Shown here piece by piece: positions 43,244 to 53,006 of a stretch of DNA of 64,000 nucleotides (the first letter of the stretch is position 1; each line of letters begins with the position of its first letter). The stretch is from Paenibacillus terrae (GTDB lineage Bacteria; Bacillota; Bacilli; Paenibacillales; Paenibacillaceae): positions 1 through 64,000 of the forward strand of contig NZ_JTHP01000012.1 in assembly GCF_000943545.1 (NCBI RefSeq), given 5' to 3'. The notes below the pieces were generated by a model. That model had not been told where the DNA came from, ran no database searches, and was given only the letters and a program-made list of their open reading frames with translations. Made by a program: the position numbers and the translations under genes.

Positions 43244-44713
43244 TTAATAATCCCACTTCATAGTCTTGAAAAAAGTTTTTCCTCCTAGTGCAAAAAATCG
43301 GATACCTATACTGTCTTCGCCAGGAAAAATTCGCGAGGTAAATATTTCTTCCCCATCATTAATAAAAATCTCTACAGAGGAAACATCCACAAACATTTGA
43401 AACTTCACATTTTTATTATTAAAACTACATTCTCTAATCGTCCCATATGAAACCCCAACCGGGCTTCCAGAATTAGTACGATCGAGTATTAACTTTCCTT
43501 TTCTATCATTGTATTTAATTGTAGTCTTCTCTTGATCACCTTTTCTGAATTCTATCCCAAGCTCATCTGCATCCACATTATTAAACTCGCAAATTAATTC
43601 ATAAGTGATCCCTGTAAATCCTTGAAACATTTTAAATTCATTATAGATTTCTCCTTTCGCCTCTGTTAAATTCCTGCGTAATAATTCGAGTTCCTTAATT
43701 GGTTTTTGAACTAACTTTTCATTGGAAAGTGAAAGCTCTCTAGGAAGAGTTAGACAGTGCGCCCACCCATAGGGGTCTGTTGGATACTCTATGTCAGGTA
43801 AGCCCATCCATCCAACCATTATTCTTCTTCCATGAGTATCTTTCATCGTTTGAGGAGCATAAAAATCAAATCCCCGATCAAGCTCCGAGAACTCACCATG
43901 GTTTAATTTCTTCTCTTGTACATTCAACTTGTCCCCTATAACATAGCCAGTTTGAAATATGTTACGGTATTTGTAACCTTCAGGTTCTATTCCTTGAGGA
44001 GAGAACATGAGAATCCCCCTATCATGAAGTACAAAGTAATCTGGGCATTCCCACATATATCCAAATGAGTCCAAATCAGTCTGAATTTCCCCTTCAAATT
44101 CCCATGCCAATAAATCCTGTGAACTGTATAAAACGGCACAGCCTTCCTGGTTTACTTTCTGTGCACCGATAACAGCATAAAATTTATTATCTTGTTTCCA
44201 TAATTTTGGATCACGAAAATGTTCTGTGAACCCATCGGGAATTTGATTGATAACAGGATGGTCCAACTTAGAAAAAAATTTTTTTTCATCCATTATAACC
44301 ATACATTGAGTAGAATTCCTCATCCAATTTTCATCCCTCCTATTCCCCGTATATAATAAATACAATTTCCCCTTATGCTCCAGGGCACTTCCAGAATATG
44401 CTCCATGACTGTCAAAATAATGAGAAGGCTTTATAGCAATCCCGTGATCTTCCCAATGCACCAGATTTTTGGAGCTCATATGATACCAGTATTTTAAACC
44501 GTGTACGGGTCCAAGAGGAAACCACTGATAAAACATATGATATTCTCCATTGTAATAAGAAAAGCCATTCGGATCGTTTAATAAACCCGTAGTTGGCTGT
44601 ATATGAAATTTTTGTCTCCAAGGCGAATTTTTCACCTTTTCATTTAATTCTTGTATTTCTTGCTCACTCGCCTCTTCCAAGTTGCGGTACCTCTGCTCCG
44701 ATGTCCACTTCAT
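43244..44713 (-). CDS. sacA: Sucrose-6-phosphate hydrolase (GH32)
   Basis: A 489-residue GH32 enzyme. It has NDPNGFSYYNGEYHMFYQWF (nucleophile Asp), FRDPKLW and WECPDYF (acid-base Glu). A C-terminal beta-sandwich domain follows. It splits sucrose-6-P to glucose-6-P and fructose. It is the last gene of an operon with the PTS permease and an alpha-glucosidase. Confidence 0.92.
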   Translation of the reverse strand: MKWTSEQRYRNLEEASEQEIQELNEKVKNSPWRQKFHIQPTTGLLNDPNGFSYYNGEYHMFYQWFPLGPVHGLKYWYHMSSKNLVHWEDHGIAIKPSHYFDSHGAYSGSALEHKGKLYLLYTGNRRDENWMRNSTQCMVIMDEKKFFSKLDHPVINQIPDGFTEHFRDPKLWKQDNKFYAVIGAQKVNQEGCAVLYSSQDLLAWEFEGEIQTDLDSFGYMWECPDYFVLHDRGILMFSPQGIEPEGYKYRNIFQTGYVIGDKLNVQEKKLNHGEFSELDRGFDFYAPQTMKDTHGRRIMVGWMGLPDIEYPTDPYGWAHCLTLPRELSLSNEKLVQKPIKELELLRRNLTEAKGEIYNEFKMFQGFTGITYELICEFNNVDADELGIEFRKGDQEKTTIKYNDRKGKLILDRTNSGSPVGVSYGTIRECSFNNKNVKFQMFVDVSSVEIFINDGEEIFTSRIFPGEDSIGIRFFALGGKTFFKTMKWDY

Positions 44714-44766
44714 TTTAGTTCTCCTTTAACCATGCTGCACAAAATCATGCGCTGTAACTGTTAAAA

Positions 44767-46191
44767 TTAGAAGCTCTTATTTAATTTTTTTGATTTTGAC
44801 ATCACCAAAGTCATTAAAAAACCTGCAACAAATGAAATCGTTACAGCAATCAAAAAGTTAATAACATTACCAGCTTCAATACTTACAAATCCAATAATTC
44901 CTGCAGGTCCAGGGGCCACATTTAATATATGTTTAAATGCCGCATAAGTACATCCACATGCCGAACCTACCATTGCAGCATAAAACGGAAATTTCATTTT
45001 CAAGTTCACACCAAACATTGCAGGCTCTGTAATTCCTAACAGTGCAGATATTCCCGAAGACACCGCCACGCTTTTCATTTTCTTATCTTTGGTAAGAAGC
45101 ATAGCAGCAAAAGTTGCTCCGCTTTGTGCGACATTGTTGCAGGATACGAGTGCAAGTAAGAAAGACCCTCCTCCAGCAATGAGTTGAATATCAATAGGAA
45201 GAAGGCTGTGATGCATTCCTGTCAATGTCAAAGGAGCTATAATAAATCCAAAAATACCACCACCAAAGAATCCGAGTACATCATATAGCCAGACCATGCC
45301 GTCTGCTAAAAGATTCCCTGCTGCTCTCATCATTCCACCGACAATTGTAAATGTAAGAAAACTTGTGAGGAAAACAGTTAGTAATGGTGTTAGTAAATTA
45401 TCAAGTACAGATGGAATAATTTTCCTTAAATTCTTCTCAATCCACGACAGAATAAATGATGCCGCTAATACAGGAAAAACAGTGCCTTGATATCCGACTT
45501 TTTCAATAGTCAATCCAAAAATATGCCACACAGGGACTTTGTTATTGAGAATTGCATCCCCATAGCCATATGCGTTGAGGAGATCAGGATGCACCATGAT
45601 CATTCCCATTACGGCCCCTAGATAAGGATTCCCACCAAATTTTTTGGTCGCTGAAAACCCTATTAAAATGGGTAAAAATACAAATGCAGCGTTAGCAAAT
45701 ATATTAATCATGTTGGCAAGATCAGTGATGTTCGGGTATACATCCATCAAAGACTTGCCTGTAAAAAACAGTCCTTTAGAGGTCAATACATTATTGATCC
45801 CCATGAGCAAGCCAGCCGCTACAAGCGCAGGAATAATTGGAACAAAAATATCAGACAATAGCTTCACAAGTTTTTGAAGCGGATTCATTTTATGATCTGC
45901 TTCTTTTTTAAGTTCTTCTTTGGTAGACTCCTTAATATCTGCATATTTAATAAATGAGTTATAAACTTCGTTTACTGTACCTGCACCTAAAATAATCTGA
46001 TACTGACCTGAATTGCTAAATTGTCCTTTCACAAGTTCAATTTCTGAAAGTTCTTCCGTTTTCGCAATAGACTCATCCTTTAGCACTAAACGGAGACGAG
46101 TTGCACAGTGAGCCGCGCTTATGATGTTATCCGGTCCTCCAATAACATCTAAAACCTGTTTAGCTGTCTTATCTATTTTATTATTGCTCAT
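44767..46191 (-). CDS. Sucrose-type PTS enzyme IIBC
   Basis: A 474-residue EIIBC. The N-terminal IIB domain has the phosphorylated cysteine in SAAHCATRLRL. The IIC domain follows with VKLLSDIFVPIIPALVAAGL and GSFLLALVSCNNVAQSGATF. There is no IIA domain, so another protein (for example the EIIA of the glucose permease) must supply phosphate. Start MSNNKIDKTA with GAGAGG 9 nt upstream; it begins 2 nt after the GH13 stop. Confidence 0.9.
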   Translation of the reverse strand: MSNNKIDKTAKQVLDVIGGPDNIISAAHCATRLRLVLKDESIAKTEELSEIELVKGQFSNSGQYQIILGAGTVNEVYNSFIKYADIKESTKEELKKEADHKMNPLQKLVKLLSDIFVPIIPALVAAGLLMGINNVLTSKGLFFTGKSLMDVYPNITDLANMINIFANAAFVFLPILIGFSATKKFGGNPYLGAVMGMIMVHPDLLNAYGYGDAILNNKVPVWHIFGLTIEKVGYQGTVFPVLAASFILSWIEKNLRKIIPSVLDNLLTPLLTVFLTSFLTFTIVGGMMRAAGNLLADGMVWLYDVLGFFGGGIFGFIIAPLTLTGMHHSLLPIDIQLIAGGGSFLLALVSCNNVAQSGATFAAMLLTKDKKMKSVAVSSGISALLGITEPAMFGVNLKMKFPFYAAMVGSACGCTYAAFKHILNVAPGPAGIIGFVSIEAGNVINFLIAVTISFVAGFLMTLVMSKSKKLNKSF

Positions 46192-46192
46192 T

Positions 46193-47848
46193 TCATTTAG
46201 CCTCTCTTTCGATGATCTCGTATATGATTGCTTCATAAGGTCGTAGTTGAAGGTTTTGTACATTTAAGCTGGAATCATCATAATTACTAATTAAAATTTG
46301 CACTTTGTCTTTGCTGCTTACTGGAAATTTGAAACTTCTTTCCTGATCGTAAAAATTACATACAATTAAAAGCTTTTTATTCTCAAAATTTCGTTCATAC
46401 GCATAAATGCTTTCATCTTCCGGATCAAGGAGACAATACGTACCATATATCAGGTTTTCATTGTTTTTTCTGATATGAATCAGCTTCTGATAGTAATAAA
46501 AAACCGAATCCGAATCTTTGATAGCGCTTTCCACATTAATCTGAGTATAATTTGAATTCAATTTCATCCAAGGAGACCCGGTAGTAAATCCTGCATTTTT
46601 ATCCGCAGACCATTGCATTGGGGTTCTTGCATTATCTCTTGCTTTCATATAAAAAGCCTTCATAATTTCCTCTTTTTTAAATCCAGCTTCTATTCTCTCC
46701 CTATAAATATTTTGTGTTTCAATATCTAAATAATCTTCAACAGAATCGAATGTAGCATTTGTCATACCGATTTCTTCCCCTTGGTAAATATAGGGGGTTC
46801 CTTTCATACCATGTAATAATGTGGCTAACATTTTTGCAGATTGGACTCTGTACTCACGGTCATTTCCCCATCTTGATACAATTCGAGGCAAATCGTGATT
46901 ATTCCAAAACAAGCTGTTCCAGCCTTCCTTATCAAGCGCATACTGCCATTTACTCAAAACCTGCTTTAATTCTCTTAAATCGAGCTTTTTCAAGTCCCAT
47001 CGTTGTTTACCTTTCATTTTGTCCAATTGCATATGTTCGAATTGAAATATCATACTTAATTCATTACGTTTGGGATCAGAGTATAGTTTGCCGTTTGCCG
47101 TTGTAGCCCCCCATGTCTCTCCAACCGTTAGCAAATCTTTACCTCCGAAAGTATGTTTGTTCATTTCCTGCAAATACTCATGTAATTTTGGGCCATTTTC
47201 CTTTATAAGTTTGTCAGGTTCCTTGCCGATCAAGTCAATAACATCCATCCTAAACCCACCGATACCTTTATTTATCCAAAAATTCATCATGTTCCATATA
47301 CTTTGTCGCATCTGTTTATTTCCCCAATTTAAATCTGGCTGTTCTTTGCTATAAAAGTGTAAATAATATTGGTTAGTATGTTCATCAAATTCCCATGCCG
47401 AGCCGCCAAAATTAGATTTAAGTTCATTTGGCTCACGGCCATCAACCGGATCGCGCCAAATATAATAATCCCGATACGGATTATTTTTGGATTTTTTAGC
47501 CTCCAGAAACCATTTATGCTGATCTGAAGTATGATTTACAACTAAATCTATAATAATTCTCATTTCTCGTTTCTGGCTTTCAAGTAACAATTTATCCATA
47601 TCTTCCATGGTTCCAAATTCAGGTAAAATGGAGTAATAATCACTAATATCATAGCCATTATCCACATTAGGAGATTGATAGACAGGGCTTAACCAGATTA
47701 CATCAGCACCTAAATCCTTTATATAATCTATTTTTTGAATAATCCCTTTGATATCACCAATCCCATCACCATTAGTATCATAAAAACTGCGCGGATAAAC
47801 CTGATAAATCACACTTTTATGCCACCATTTTCTTTGTTTATCTAACAT
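46193..47848 (-). CDS. Oligo-1,6-glucosidase / alpha-glucosidase (GH13)
   Basis: A 551-residue GH13 enzyme. Motifs: DLVVNHTSDQH, FRMDVIDL (nucleophile), LLTVGETW (acid-base) and FWNNHDLPR. The sequence around SMIFQFEHM is of the oligo-1,6-glucosidase/dextranase subfamily. It is the first gene of the operon. It may act on isomaltose-type sugars or on phosphorylated disaccharides; sucrose isomers are possible. Substrate cannot be set by eye. Confidence 0.88.
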   Translation of the reverse strand: MLDKQRKWWHKSVIYQVYPRSFYDTNGDGIGDIKGIIQKIDYIKDLGADVIWLSPVYQSPNVDNGYDISDYYSILPEFGTMEDMDKLLLESQKREMRIIIDLVVNHTSDQHKWFLEAKKSKNNPYRDYYIWRDPVDGREPNELKSNFGGSAWEFDEHTNQYYLHFYSKEQPDLNWGNKQMRQSIWNMMNFWINKGIGGFRMDVIDLIGKEPDKLIKENGPKLHEYLQEMNKHTFGGKDLLTVGETWGATTANGKLYSDPKRNELSMIFQFEHMQLDKMKGKQRWDLKKLDLRELKQVLSKWQYALDKEGWNSLFWNNHDLPRIVSRWGNDREYRVQSAKMLATLLHGMKGTPYIYQGEEIGMTNATFDSVEDYLDIETQNIYRERIEAGFKKEEIMKAFYMKARDNARTPMQWSADKNAGFTTGSPWMKLNSNYTQINVESAIKDSDSVFYYYQKLIHIRKNNENLIYGTYCLLDPEDESIYAYERNFENKKLLIVCNFYDQERSFKFPVSSKDKVQILISNYDDSSLNVQNLQLRPYEAIIYEIIEREAK

Positions 47849-47870
47849 CTATTGCTCCCCTTTTGTATTT

Positions 47871-47884
47871 TGAAATCGTATTCA
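47871..47884. promoter_or_regulatory. Candidate cre (CcpA) site
   Basis: TGAAATCGTATTCA matches the cre consensus except one base. It lies just downstream of a TATACT -10 for the minus-strand operon, where CcpA would block transcription. Confidence 0.5.
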
Positions 47885-47962
47885 GTATAATCAAATCAAT
47901 AGCTTACTTCTTGCACATTTCCGAATTTTCATAACACTATTCTCATTTTGAGGGGATTTATT

Positions 47963-48832
47963 ATGGTAAAATTATCGTTAAAAGAAAACTCTATTCATGG
48001 TACACCGCTTTTTCCGTTACATGTGTATAGTAAATTTAGAAGAACCGAATATTATGTAGGATTTCATTGGCATGAAGAATTGGAATTTATTTATGTTGAG
48101 GATGGAGTCATGGAAGTCACCGTTAACTCAGAGACTGTAAAGATAACTAAAGGAAATTTTATTTTTATTAACTCCGGGGATCTGCATCAAGTGACTGGAA
48201 CAGGGTCTTCTATTCATCACGCTATTGTATTTCTACCGCAATTGTTAAACTTTGAGTATCCTGATACATGTCAAAATACCATATTAAAACCTTTAATAAG
48301 CGGTCAGTTACAATTTCCTTCCATCACAGATTTGGACAATGAGGTGAAAGAATATATAACGGATCGTTTAATGCATATTATCTCTTTAAAAAACATGGAA
48401 GATGCCCTCTCATCGTTAAGCATTAAAATTAACCTTTTTCAAATTATTGAAGTTCTACTGAGACAGCAGCTCTTTTTAAGAAAACAAGCCGACATCAACG
48501 GGAAACAAGAAAAAATTAAAAAAGTCATTACCTATATTGAAAACAATTATGATCGCAAAATATCACTTGAAGAATTAGCCTCCATTTTAAACATGAATAA
48601 AAATTACTTTTCTAAATATTTCCAAAACGCAATCGGCAAAACACCCGTTACCTATATTAATGTATTCCGATGCGAAAAAGCTGCCGCACTGCTAAAAAAC
48701 AAAGATTTAAAAATATTAGATATTGCCTTAATGGTTGGATTCGAAAACTTCAGTTATTTTATACGAAAATTTAAGGAGTACAAACGCCATTCACCCGCAA
48801 TCTATAGGAAATTGTTTTATCATTCTGAATAA
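47963..48832 (+). CDS. AraC-family regulator
   Basis: A 289-residue protein. N-terminal cupin (HGTPLFPLHVYSKFRRTEYY, HEELEFIYVEDGVMEVTV). Two C-terminal HTHs (residues about 190-285: KISLEELASILNMNKNYFSK, ILDIALMVGFENFSYFIRKF). GAGGGG lies 7 nt upstream of ATG at 47963. It is divergent from the alpha-glucosidase operon and probably its activator. Confidence 0.9.
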   Translation: MVKLSLKENSIHGTPLFPLHVYSKFRRTEYYVGFHWHEELEFIYVEDGVMEVTVNSETVKITKGNFIFINSGDLHQVTGTGSSIHHAIVFLPQLLNFEYPDTCQNTILKPLISGQLQFPSITDLDNEVKEYITDRLMHIISLKNMEDALSSLSIKINLFQIIEVLLRQQLFLRKQADINGKQEKIKKVITYIENNYDRKISLEELASILNMNKNYFSKYFQNAIGKTPVTYINVFRCEKAAALLKNKDLKILDIALMVGFENFSYFIRKFKEYKRHSPAIYRKLFYHSE

Positions 48833-48840
48833 TATTCTCC

Positions 48841-48872
48841 AAAACAATCATCCTTGTTGATGATTGTTTTTA
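48841..48872 (+). terminator. Terminator of araC-type gene
   Basis: AAACAATCATC, loop, GATGATTGTTTTTATT. Confidence 0.8.
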
Positions 48873-48934
48873 TTATAGAAATATTTAACATTAATTTCGT
48901 TAAATAGAACAACCCTCGTGTAAAATAATGATTT

Positions 48935-49144
48935 TTATTGCCGTAATTCTTCTATAAAATCAGTCACAATACTTTGGACGGCATCTTCCCGGGACATTCG
49001 GATATACCGACTGGTTTTCTGAATATCTTCCTCGAACAGATGAAGTATACTGCTCATAGCTTCCTGATCTCCGCCTCGTGCTAATTTGAGCAGTTTGATG
49101 AACTCAGCATCTGAGATAATTGACGCAGCATTTTCTTTTTCCAT
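48935..49144 (-). CDS. RsoA-like sigma co-factor
   Basis: A 69-residue helical protein (MEKENAASIISDAEFIKLLK). Its middle, LARGGDQEAMSSILHLFEED, resembles the N-terminal sigma-like HTH of RsoA (YvrHa) of B. subtilis. It overlaps the sigma-like gene by 64 nt, and yvrJ is divergent next door, which is the B. subtilis SigO-RsoA-YvrJ arrangement. In B. subtilis SigO and RsoA act together as one sigma factor. Confidence 0.65.
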   Translation of the reverse strand: MEKENAASIISDAEFIKLLKLARGGDQEAMSSILHLFEEDIQKTSRYIRMSREDAVQSIVTDFIEELRQ

Positions 49145-49443
49145 TTATTCACCGCCTGTTGTGATAGCTTCAGCTCTCTTGCAATCTGTGCTTCGGTTTT
49201 GTCTAGTATGTAAAGGTCAAAGATGATGGCTTTTCCGATCTCAGATGATAGAGAGTTAATGAGCTGTAGAATGTACATTTTAGAGTTTGCAGAGTCTGTA
49301 AAAGATGGAGTAGCGACGGCTTCGTTCTTTTCCATGACAAATTCATGATTGGTTTGTACCCGGGCACGATACTGGATTCTCCATGCAATGCGATACAGCT
49401 TCTTACGATATTGTTCAACCAATGTTAGCTGAGATTGATTCAT
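49081..49443 (-). CDS. SigO (YvrI)-like sigma factor
   Basis: A 120-residue protein (MNQSQLTLVEQYRKKLYRIA). The C-terminal 50 residues are a sigma-70 region 4 HTH (LDKTEAQIARELKLSQQAVN-KWKKKM). N-terminal region 2-like part is short. With the 69-residue partner it matches the SigO-RsoA pair. AAAGGGTGG upstream fits either of two adjacent ATGs. Confidence 0.7.
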   Translation of the reverse strand: MNQSQLTLVEQYRKKLYRIAWRIQYRARVQTNHEFVMEKNEAVATPSFTDSANSKMYILQLINSLSSEIGKAIIFDLYILDKTEAQIARELKLSQQAVNKWKKKMLRQLSQMLSSSNCSN

Positions 49444-49527
49444 CATAAACCACCCTTTCTCTTTGGATTTGGCTTTTCGAAATCCTCATATTATAGGGTA
49501 ATTTGAGAACACATTTTACAACCAAAA

Positions 49528-49543
49528 CAGAACATTTGTTCTT
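49528..49543. promoter_or_regulatory. LexA-like site upstream of yvrJ
   Basis: AGAACATTTGTTCT contains GAAC-N4-GTTC, near the Gram-positive SOS box. It sits between the sigma-factor pair and yvrJ. Confidence 0.35.
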
Positions 49544-49628
49544 ATTTATTATACTATTATTTGGGTCGGTTGTATACGGTTCTTTTGATTTACCTTCCTT
49601 TATATAAGGCTAAAAAGGAGGGAAACCA

Positions 49629-49832
49629 TTGCAGATGGATGATGCTCTTTCTATCATAACCAACGTAGGCTTTCCGGCAGGTCTTTGCTTTATTTTGTTG
49701 CGGCACATCCTGCACACCATGGAAGAAAAACTGGATAAGCTGGATCTCTCGCTCCATGAGCTGATTGAGGTCATTAAGGAATTAAATGATGGAAACCGTC
49801 ATTCTTCCAAAAGCAGAAAGCCTGACGAATAA
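49629..49832 (+). CDS. YvrJ-family protein
   Basis: A 67-residue protein starting from TTG (AGGAGG 7 nt upstream) with a membrane segment SIITNVGFPAGLCFILL and a helical charged end. YvrJ of B. subtilis is a SigO/RsoA target. Position beside the sigma pair is the same here. Confidence 0.8.
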   Translation: MQMDDALSIITNVGFPAGLCFILLRHILHTMEEKLDKLDLSLHELIEVIKELNDGNRHSSKSRKPDE

Positions 49833-49889
49833 CGAACACAAAGAAGCTCCAACCGACGATCCTCGCCGATGGAGCCTCTTTGTTCGTTT
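49829..49889. terminator. Bidirectional terminator yvrJ / Gld-like operon
   Basis: AACGAACACAAAGAAGCTCC pairs with GGAGCCTCTTTGTTCGTTT around a 20-nt inner part. Confidence 0.8.
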
Positions 49890-49948
49890 CATACCTAAAA
49901 TTCGTTTGATTGCGGATCTGATCATGCTCCAAGCTCGTGTTCAGATGA

Positions 49949-50911
49949 TTATTTTCCAGTTTGAGCCTGGTCATGTCCAGCCTGTTCAATACGCTTCACG
50001 TCAGATGCCGACAGACCATACGCCCAATTGCTTTGCGGAGGCACGACCCATACGATATCCGGTTCACCGTTCACCGTCCAGCCCTGATACACCTGCTGCG
50101 ACTCATCCTGCTTGCCCAGCGATACGCTCAGCGTAAAGCGGTGAACAGGTTGGTTCAGCTCGGAGGCTTTACGCAAGGACTGGCTGCTGGCCAGATTTTT
50201 GATTTGCTGCGATAAGGAGGTCGCCATATCACTGGTTACCGACTTTCCATTCAGCGTCCAAGCTGTGGAAGAGCTTTCCCCCGTTCCTCCGTCACCAGAA
50301 GACTTGAGCATCCAGGAGGCTGACTGACCTTCCCACTCCAGTCCGCTCAGCTTGTCATCATCCCAGTCGAACGGCGTCGTATCCGTAAAATCGGCTGCAC
50401 CCAGTAATAACCCGGAAAGGGTATCCACAGGTACGGAAGCTACCTCTTTTTTATCTGACAGCACATAAACAGCATCACCGGAAGGCAACGTTTCGCCAAA
50501 AGCAAAGGTATGCTCGCTTCCATCCTTGGTCTTGATCTGAATTTGGTTGTTGGTGGCGCTGATTCCGTATTTGGCTACGTCTTTTGGAGAAGATTCCACC
50601 ACCTCACCGAGCTTCACGTTTTGAATAGCGGCTAACCAATTATCAATCGTATAGCCGTTTAACGGATAAGACCGAGGCTTGCTCATGCTCCATTTGCCAT
50701 CATGTTGTGTAAGTTCGACCGACTTGCCTTCCTTCCCCATTATAGCGAAAGACGTAATATCCCCCTGCGTAAGCTGAACCAGTTGGCGAGCAGCAGGAGC
50801 TTGTTCACGAAAAAAGTTTTGGCTCTTGGCATAGACTATACCCGCTCCCAATACAACTAACAGCAGCACTGTGGGTATCCATTTTCTCATGCTCTTCTTC
50901 GCCTCCACCAT
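49949..50911 (-). CDS. DUF4340 membrane-anchored protein
   Basis: 320 residues. One N-terminal membrane segment (WIPTVLLLVVLGAGIVYAKS) then extracellular domains of the DUF4340 type (TSFAIMGKEGKSVELTQHDG, 'WSMSKPRSYPLNG'). It is last in a four-gene operon with an ABC transporter and GldG-like protein, the usual setting. The function is unknown. Confidence 0.85.
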   Translation of the reverse strand: MVEAKKSMRKWIPTVLLLVVLGAGIVYAKSQNFFREQAPAARQLVQLTQGDITSFAIMGKEGKSVELTQHDGKWSMSKPRSYPLNGYTIDNWLAAIQNVKLGEVVESSPKDVAKYGISATNNQIQIKTKDGSEHTFAFGETLPSGDAVYVLSDKKEVASVPVDTLSGLLLGAADFTDTTPFDWDDDKLSGLEWEGQSASWMLKSSGDGGTGESSSTAWTLNGKSVTSDMATSLSQQIKNLASSQSLRKASELNQPVHRFTLSVSLGKQDESQQVYQGWTVNGEPDIVWVVPPQSNWAYGLSASDVKRIEQAGHDQAQTGK

Positions 50912-52278
50912 AATAAGATTCCGGCTGCCGCAAACAACAACGGCAATCCGATCACGGATAGGGTCAATATCGTCTTCGCTTGCGCAGGAGTCAAATAAAC
51001 CACCTTATAATCCTGCTCCTGACGAGGACGAATGGTAAGCCCGTCAGATTGTTCCTGTACATAACTCAGACTGTTCAGCACAAAATCCCGATTGCCTCCC
51101 GTGCTGATCTCGGTGTCGCTCAGAAGGGCCGACGTTCCGAGAATAATTGCTTTAGGCTTGCCATCCTTGCCATCTACCGCGTAACCCAGATCAAGTGGCC
51201 CCTGCGGGTCCTTGTCATCCTTCTGTGTTTCGTTGTTCAGCAGCCCCTGAATATTCGTTTCCCCATAGCTTGCGGCAGAAGATTTGAGCAAGGCCGTAGT
51301 CTTCCAATTCTTCTGCTCCCCTGCTTGCAAAGCAATAGACAGCGAAAGCACCGGGTACAGATTGGACGCAGCCAGCTTATCGGTAATCGCATGACTGCCA
51401 AAGGTAGGCACTGTAAACAGAGGTCCAAGCGTATTCGTCTGCTCCTGATCCACCACGATCGCATGTGTATCCTTCACACCGTAATCAGCCGCCAGTGCGT
51501 CAAGATTTTTCCAGTCCGATTGCATGTTCGGATGAAAGCCCAACGCCAGAAACAGCTTTCCACCACCCTCCAAATAGGTGCGAATGCTTTTCAGCTCCGT
51601 CGCGCTGATATCTCGTTGTGGCCCCACAATAGCCAGCACCGATGCATCTTTAGGCACGCTACCCGCCTGATTGAGCTGCACTTCTTCTGTTTTTACATTA
51701 TCCTGTGCCAGTGAGCTGCTCAATCCGGTCATTTGGGACAAAGGGATTTCCTCATGTCCGGTCAGGAAAACGACTTTTCCCTGATGGGTAGATGATAGCC
51801 CCAGCAGTCCGCTGGTCAGCTTTTCTTCCCCGGTAAACTGGTACGCTCCCTCGCTACTTCCCTGTGCCTGCGTAAACAGACTACCTATATCAATAACACG
51901 TTTCTTCTCACCCTGAACCAGCACGATGGATGCTTCGGTGACACCGTATTCCTTGGCCAACAGCGGCTCCTGATTCAGATCATATTGCTCGACCTTGAGC
52001 TTGCTGTTACGCTTGGCGTATTCACTCAGCATATCCGTAACGTCCCGGTTCAGCTTTTGATTTTGCGAAGTCGATACGGTAAAAGCAATCAGCCGTACGT
52101 CTTCCTTCACTCCCTGAATAGCTGTCAATGTCTGATCAGACAACGTATACTGTTTGCCTGCCGTCAAGTCCACCTGAAAGCCTCCCAGCGAACGCAGAAA
52201 CAGCGTCAGCAAAATAAAAATACCTACAGCAGCAACCGACAATACCACACTGTTGGTATGACCCAGCCATTTTTTCAT
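50887..52278 (-). CDS. GldG-like ABC auxiliary protein
   Basis: 463 residues. Membrane helices at both ends (SVVLSVAAVGIFILLTLFLR; LSVIGLPLLFAAAGILLWWR). The core is a GldG/ABC_transp_aux domain (KQYTLSDQTLTAIQGVKEDV, VVFLTGHEEIPLSQMTGLS). Start chosen with GGAGG 8 nt upstream. Overlaps DUF4340 by 25 nt. Confidence 0.85.
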   Translation of the reverse strand: MKKWLGHTNSVVLSVAAVGIFILLTLFLRSLGGFQVDLTAGKQYTLSDQTLTAIQGVKEDVRLIAFTVSTSQNQKLNRDVTDMLSEYAKRNSKLKVEQYDLNQEPLLAKEYGVTEASIVLVQGEKKRVIDIGSLFTQAQGSSEGAYQFTGEEKLTSGLLGLSSTHQGKVVFLTGHEEIPLSQMTGLSSSLAQDNVKTEEVQLNQAGSVPKDASVLAIVGPQRDISATELKSIRTYLEGGGKLFLALGFHPNMQSDWKNLDALAADYGVKDTHAIVVDQEQTNTLGPLFTVPTFGSHAITDKLAASNLYPVLSLSIALQAGEQKNWKTTALLKSSAASYGETNIQGLLNNETQKDDKDPQGPLDLGYAVDGKDGKPKAIILGTSALLSDTEISTGGNRDFVLNSLSYVQEQSDGLTIRPRQEQDYKVVYLTPAQAKTILTLSVIGLPLLFAAAGILLWWRRRRA

Positions 52279-52283
52279 GTTCA

Positions 52284-53006
52284 TCACCTCCACCGTTTCC
52301 GTTCGACCACCTGAATGCTGAATAACAAAAAGAGCCCCGCCACCGTCACGTAATACAGCACATCGGCTCCGTTCAGCAATCCTTTGGTGAAGCTGTCAAA
52401 CCGTGCGGTTAGTGAAAAAGGCTCCAGCCATTGCTGCAATGCCGCAGACGCGCCTGTTTGTCCACCAAACGAATCCAGCATCCAAAATACAAGCAAAATA
52501 ATAAAGCTGACGACCGCCGACATCATCTGATGCTGCGAAAGCGTCGAAGCGAACAGACCAATGGCCATCATGGCTGCACCCAGCATAAACAGACCGATCA
52601 CAGACGTAAATACCAGTGTCCAGTCCAGCGATCCATAAAAGGACATCACGACCGGATACGCCAGGCTGCACAGCACCAAAATCAGCAGCATGCCCAGGGA
52701 AGCCAAAAATTTACCCACAATCATTTCCGTCACACTCACAGGCGAGGTAAGTAACAGCTCATCCGTACCCTGCCTGAATTCCTCCGCAACCAGCCTCATC
52801 GTGAGCAGTGGGACGACAAACACCAGCATGGACAGCGTATCACCGAGTACCAGCCGATAATCCAAGATGCTAGGCTGATACATGACAAAATTCGTGTAAA
52901 AGAGCAACCCCGTCAGCAGCATGTACACCGCAAGCGCAAAATACGTTGTCGGCGTCCATAAATAGGCTTGCAGCTCCTTTTGACAGACCGCGAACAAGCG
53001 CCTCAT
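52284..53006 (-). CDS. ABC-2 permease (GldF-like)
   Basis: A 240-residue protein with six membrane helices (TYFALAVYMLLTGLLFYTNF; RLVAEEFRQGTDELLLTSPV). It is the permease for the ATPase encoded 4-nt-overlapping upstream. Confidence 0.88.
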   Translation of the reverse strand: MRRLFAVCQKELQAYLWTPTTYFALAVYMLLTGLLFYTNFVMYQPSILDYRLVLGDTLSMLVFVVPLLTMRLVAEEFRQGTDELLLTSPVSVTEMIVGKFLASLGMLLILVLCSLAYPVVMSFYGSLDWTLVFTSVIGLFMLGAAMMAIGLFASTLSQHQMMSAVVSFIILLVFWMLDSFGGQTGASAALQQWLEPFSLTARFDSFTKGLLNGADVLYYVTVAGLFLLFSIQVVERKRWR

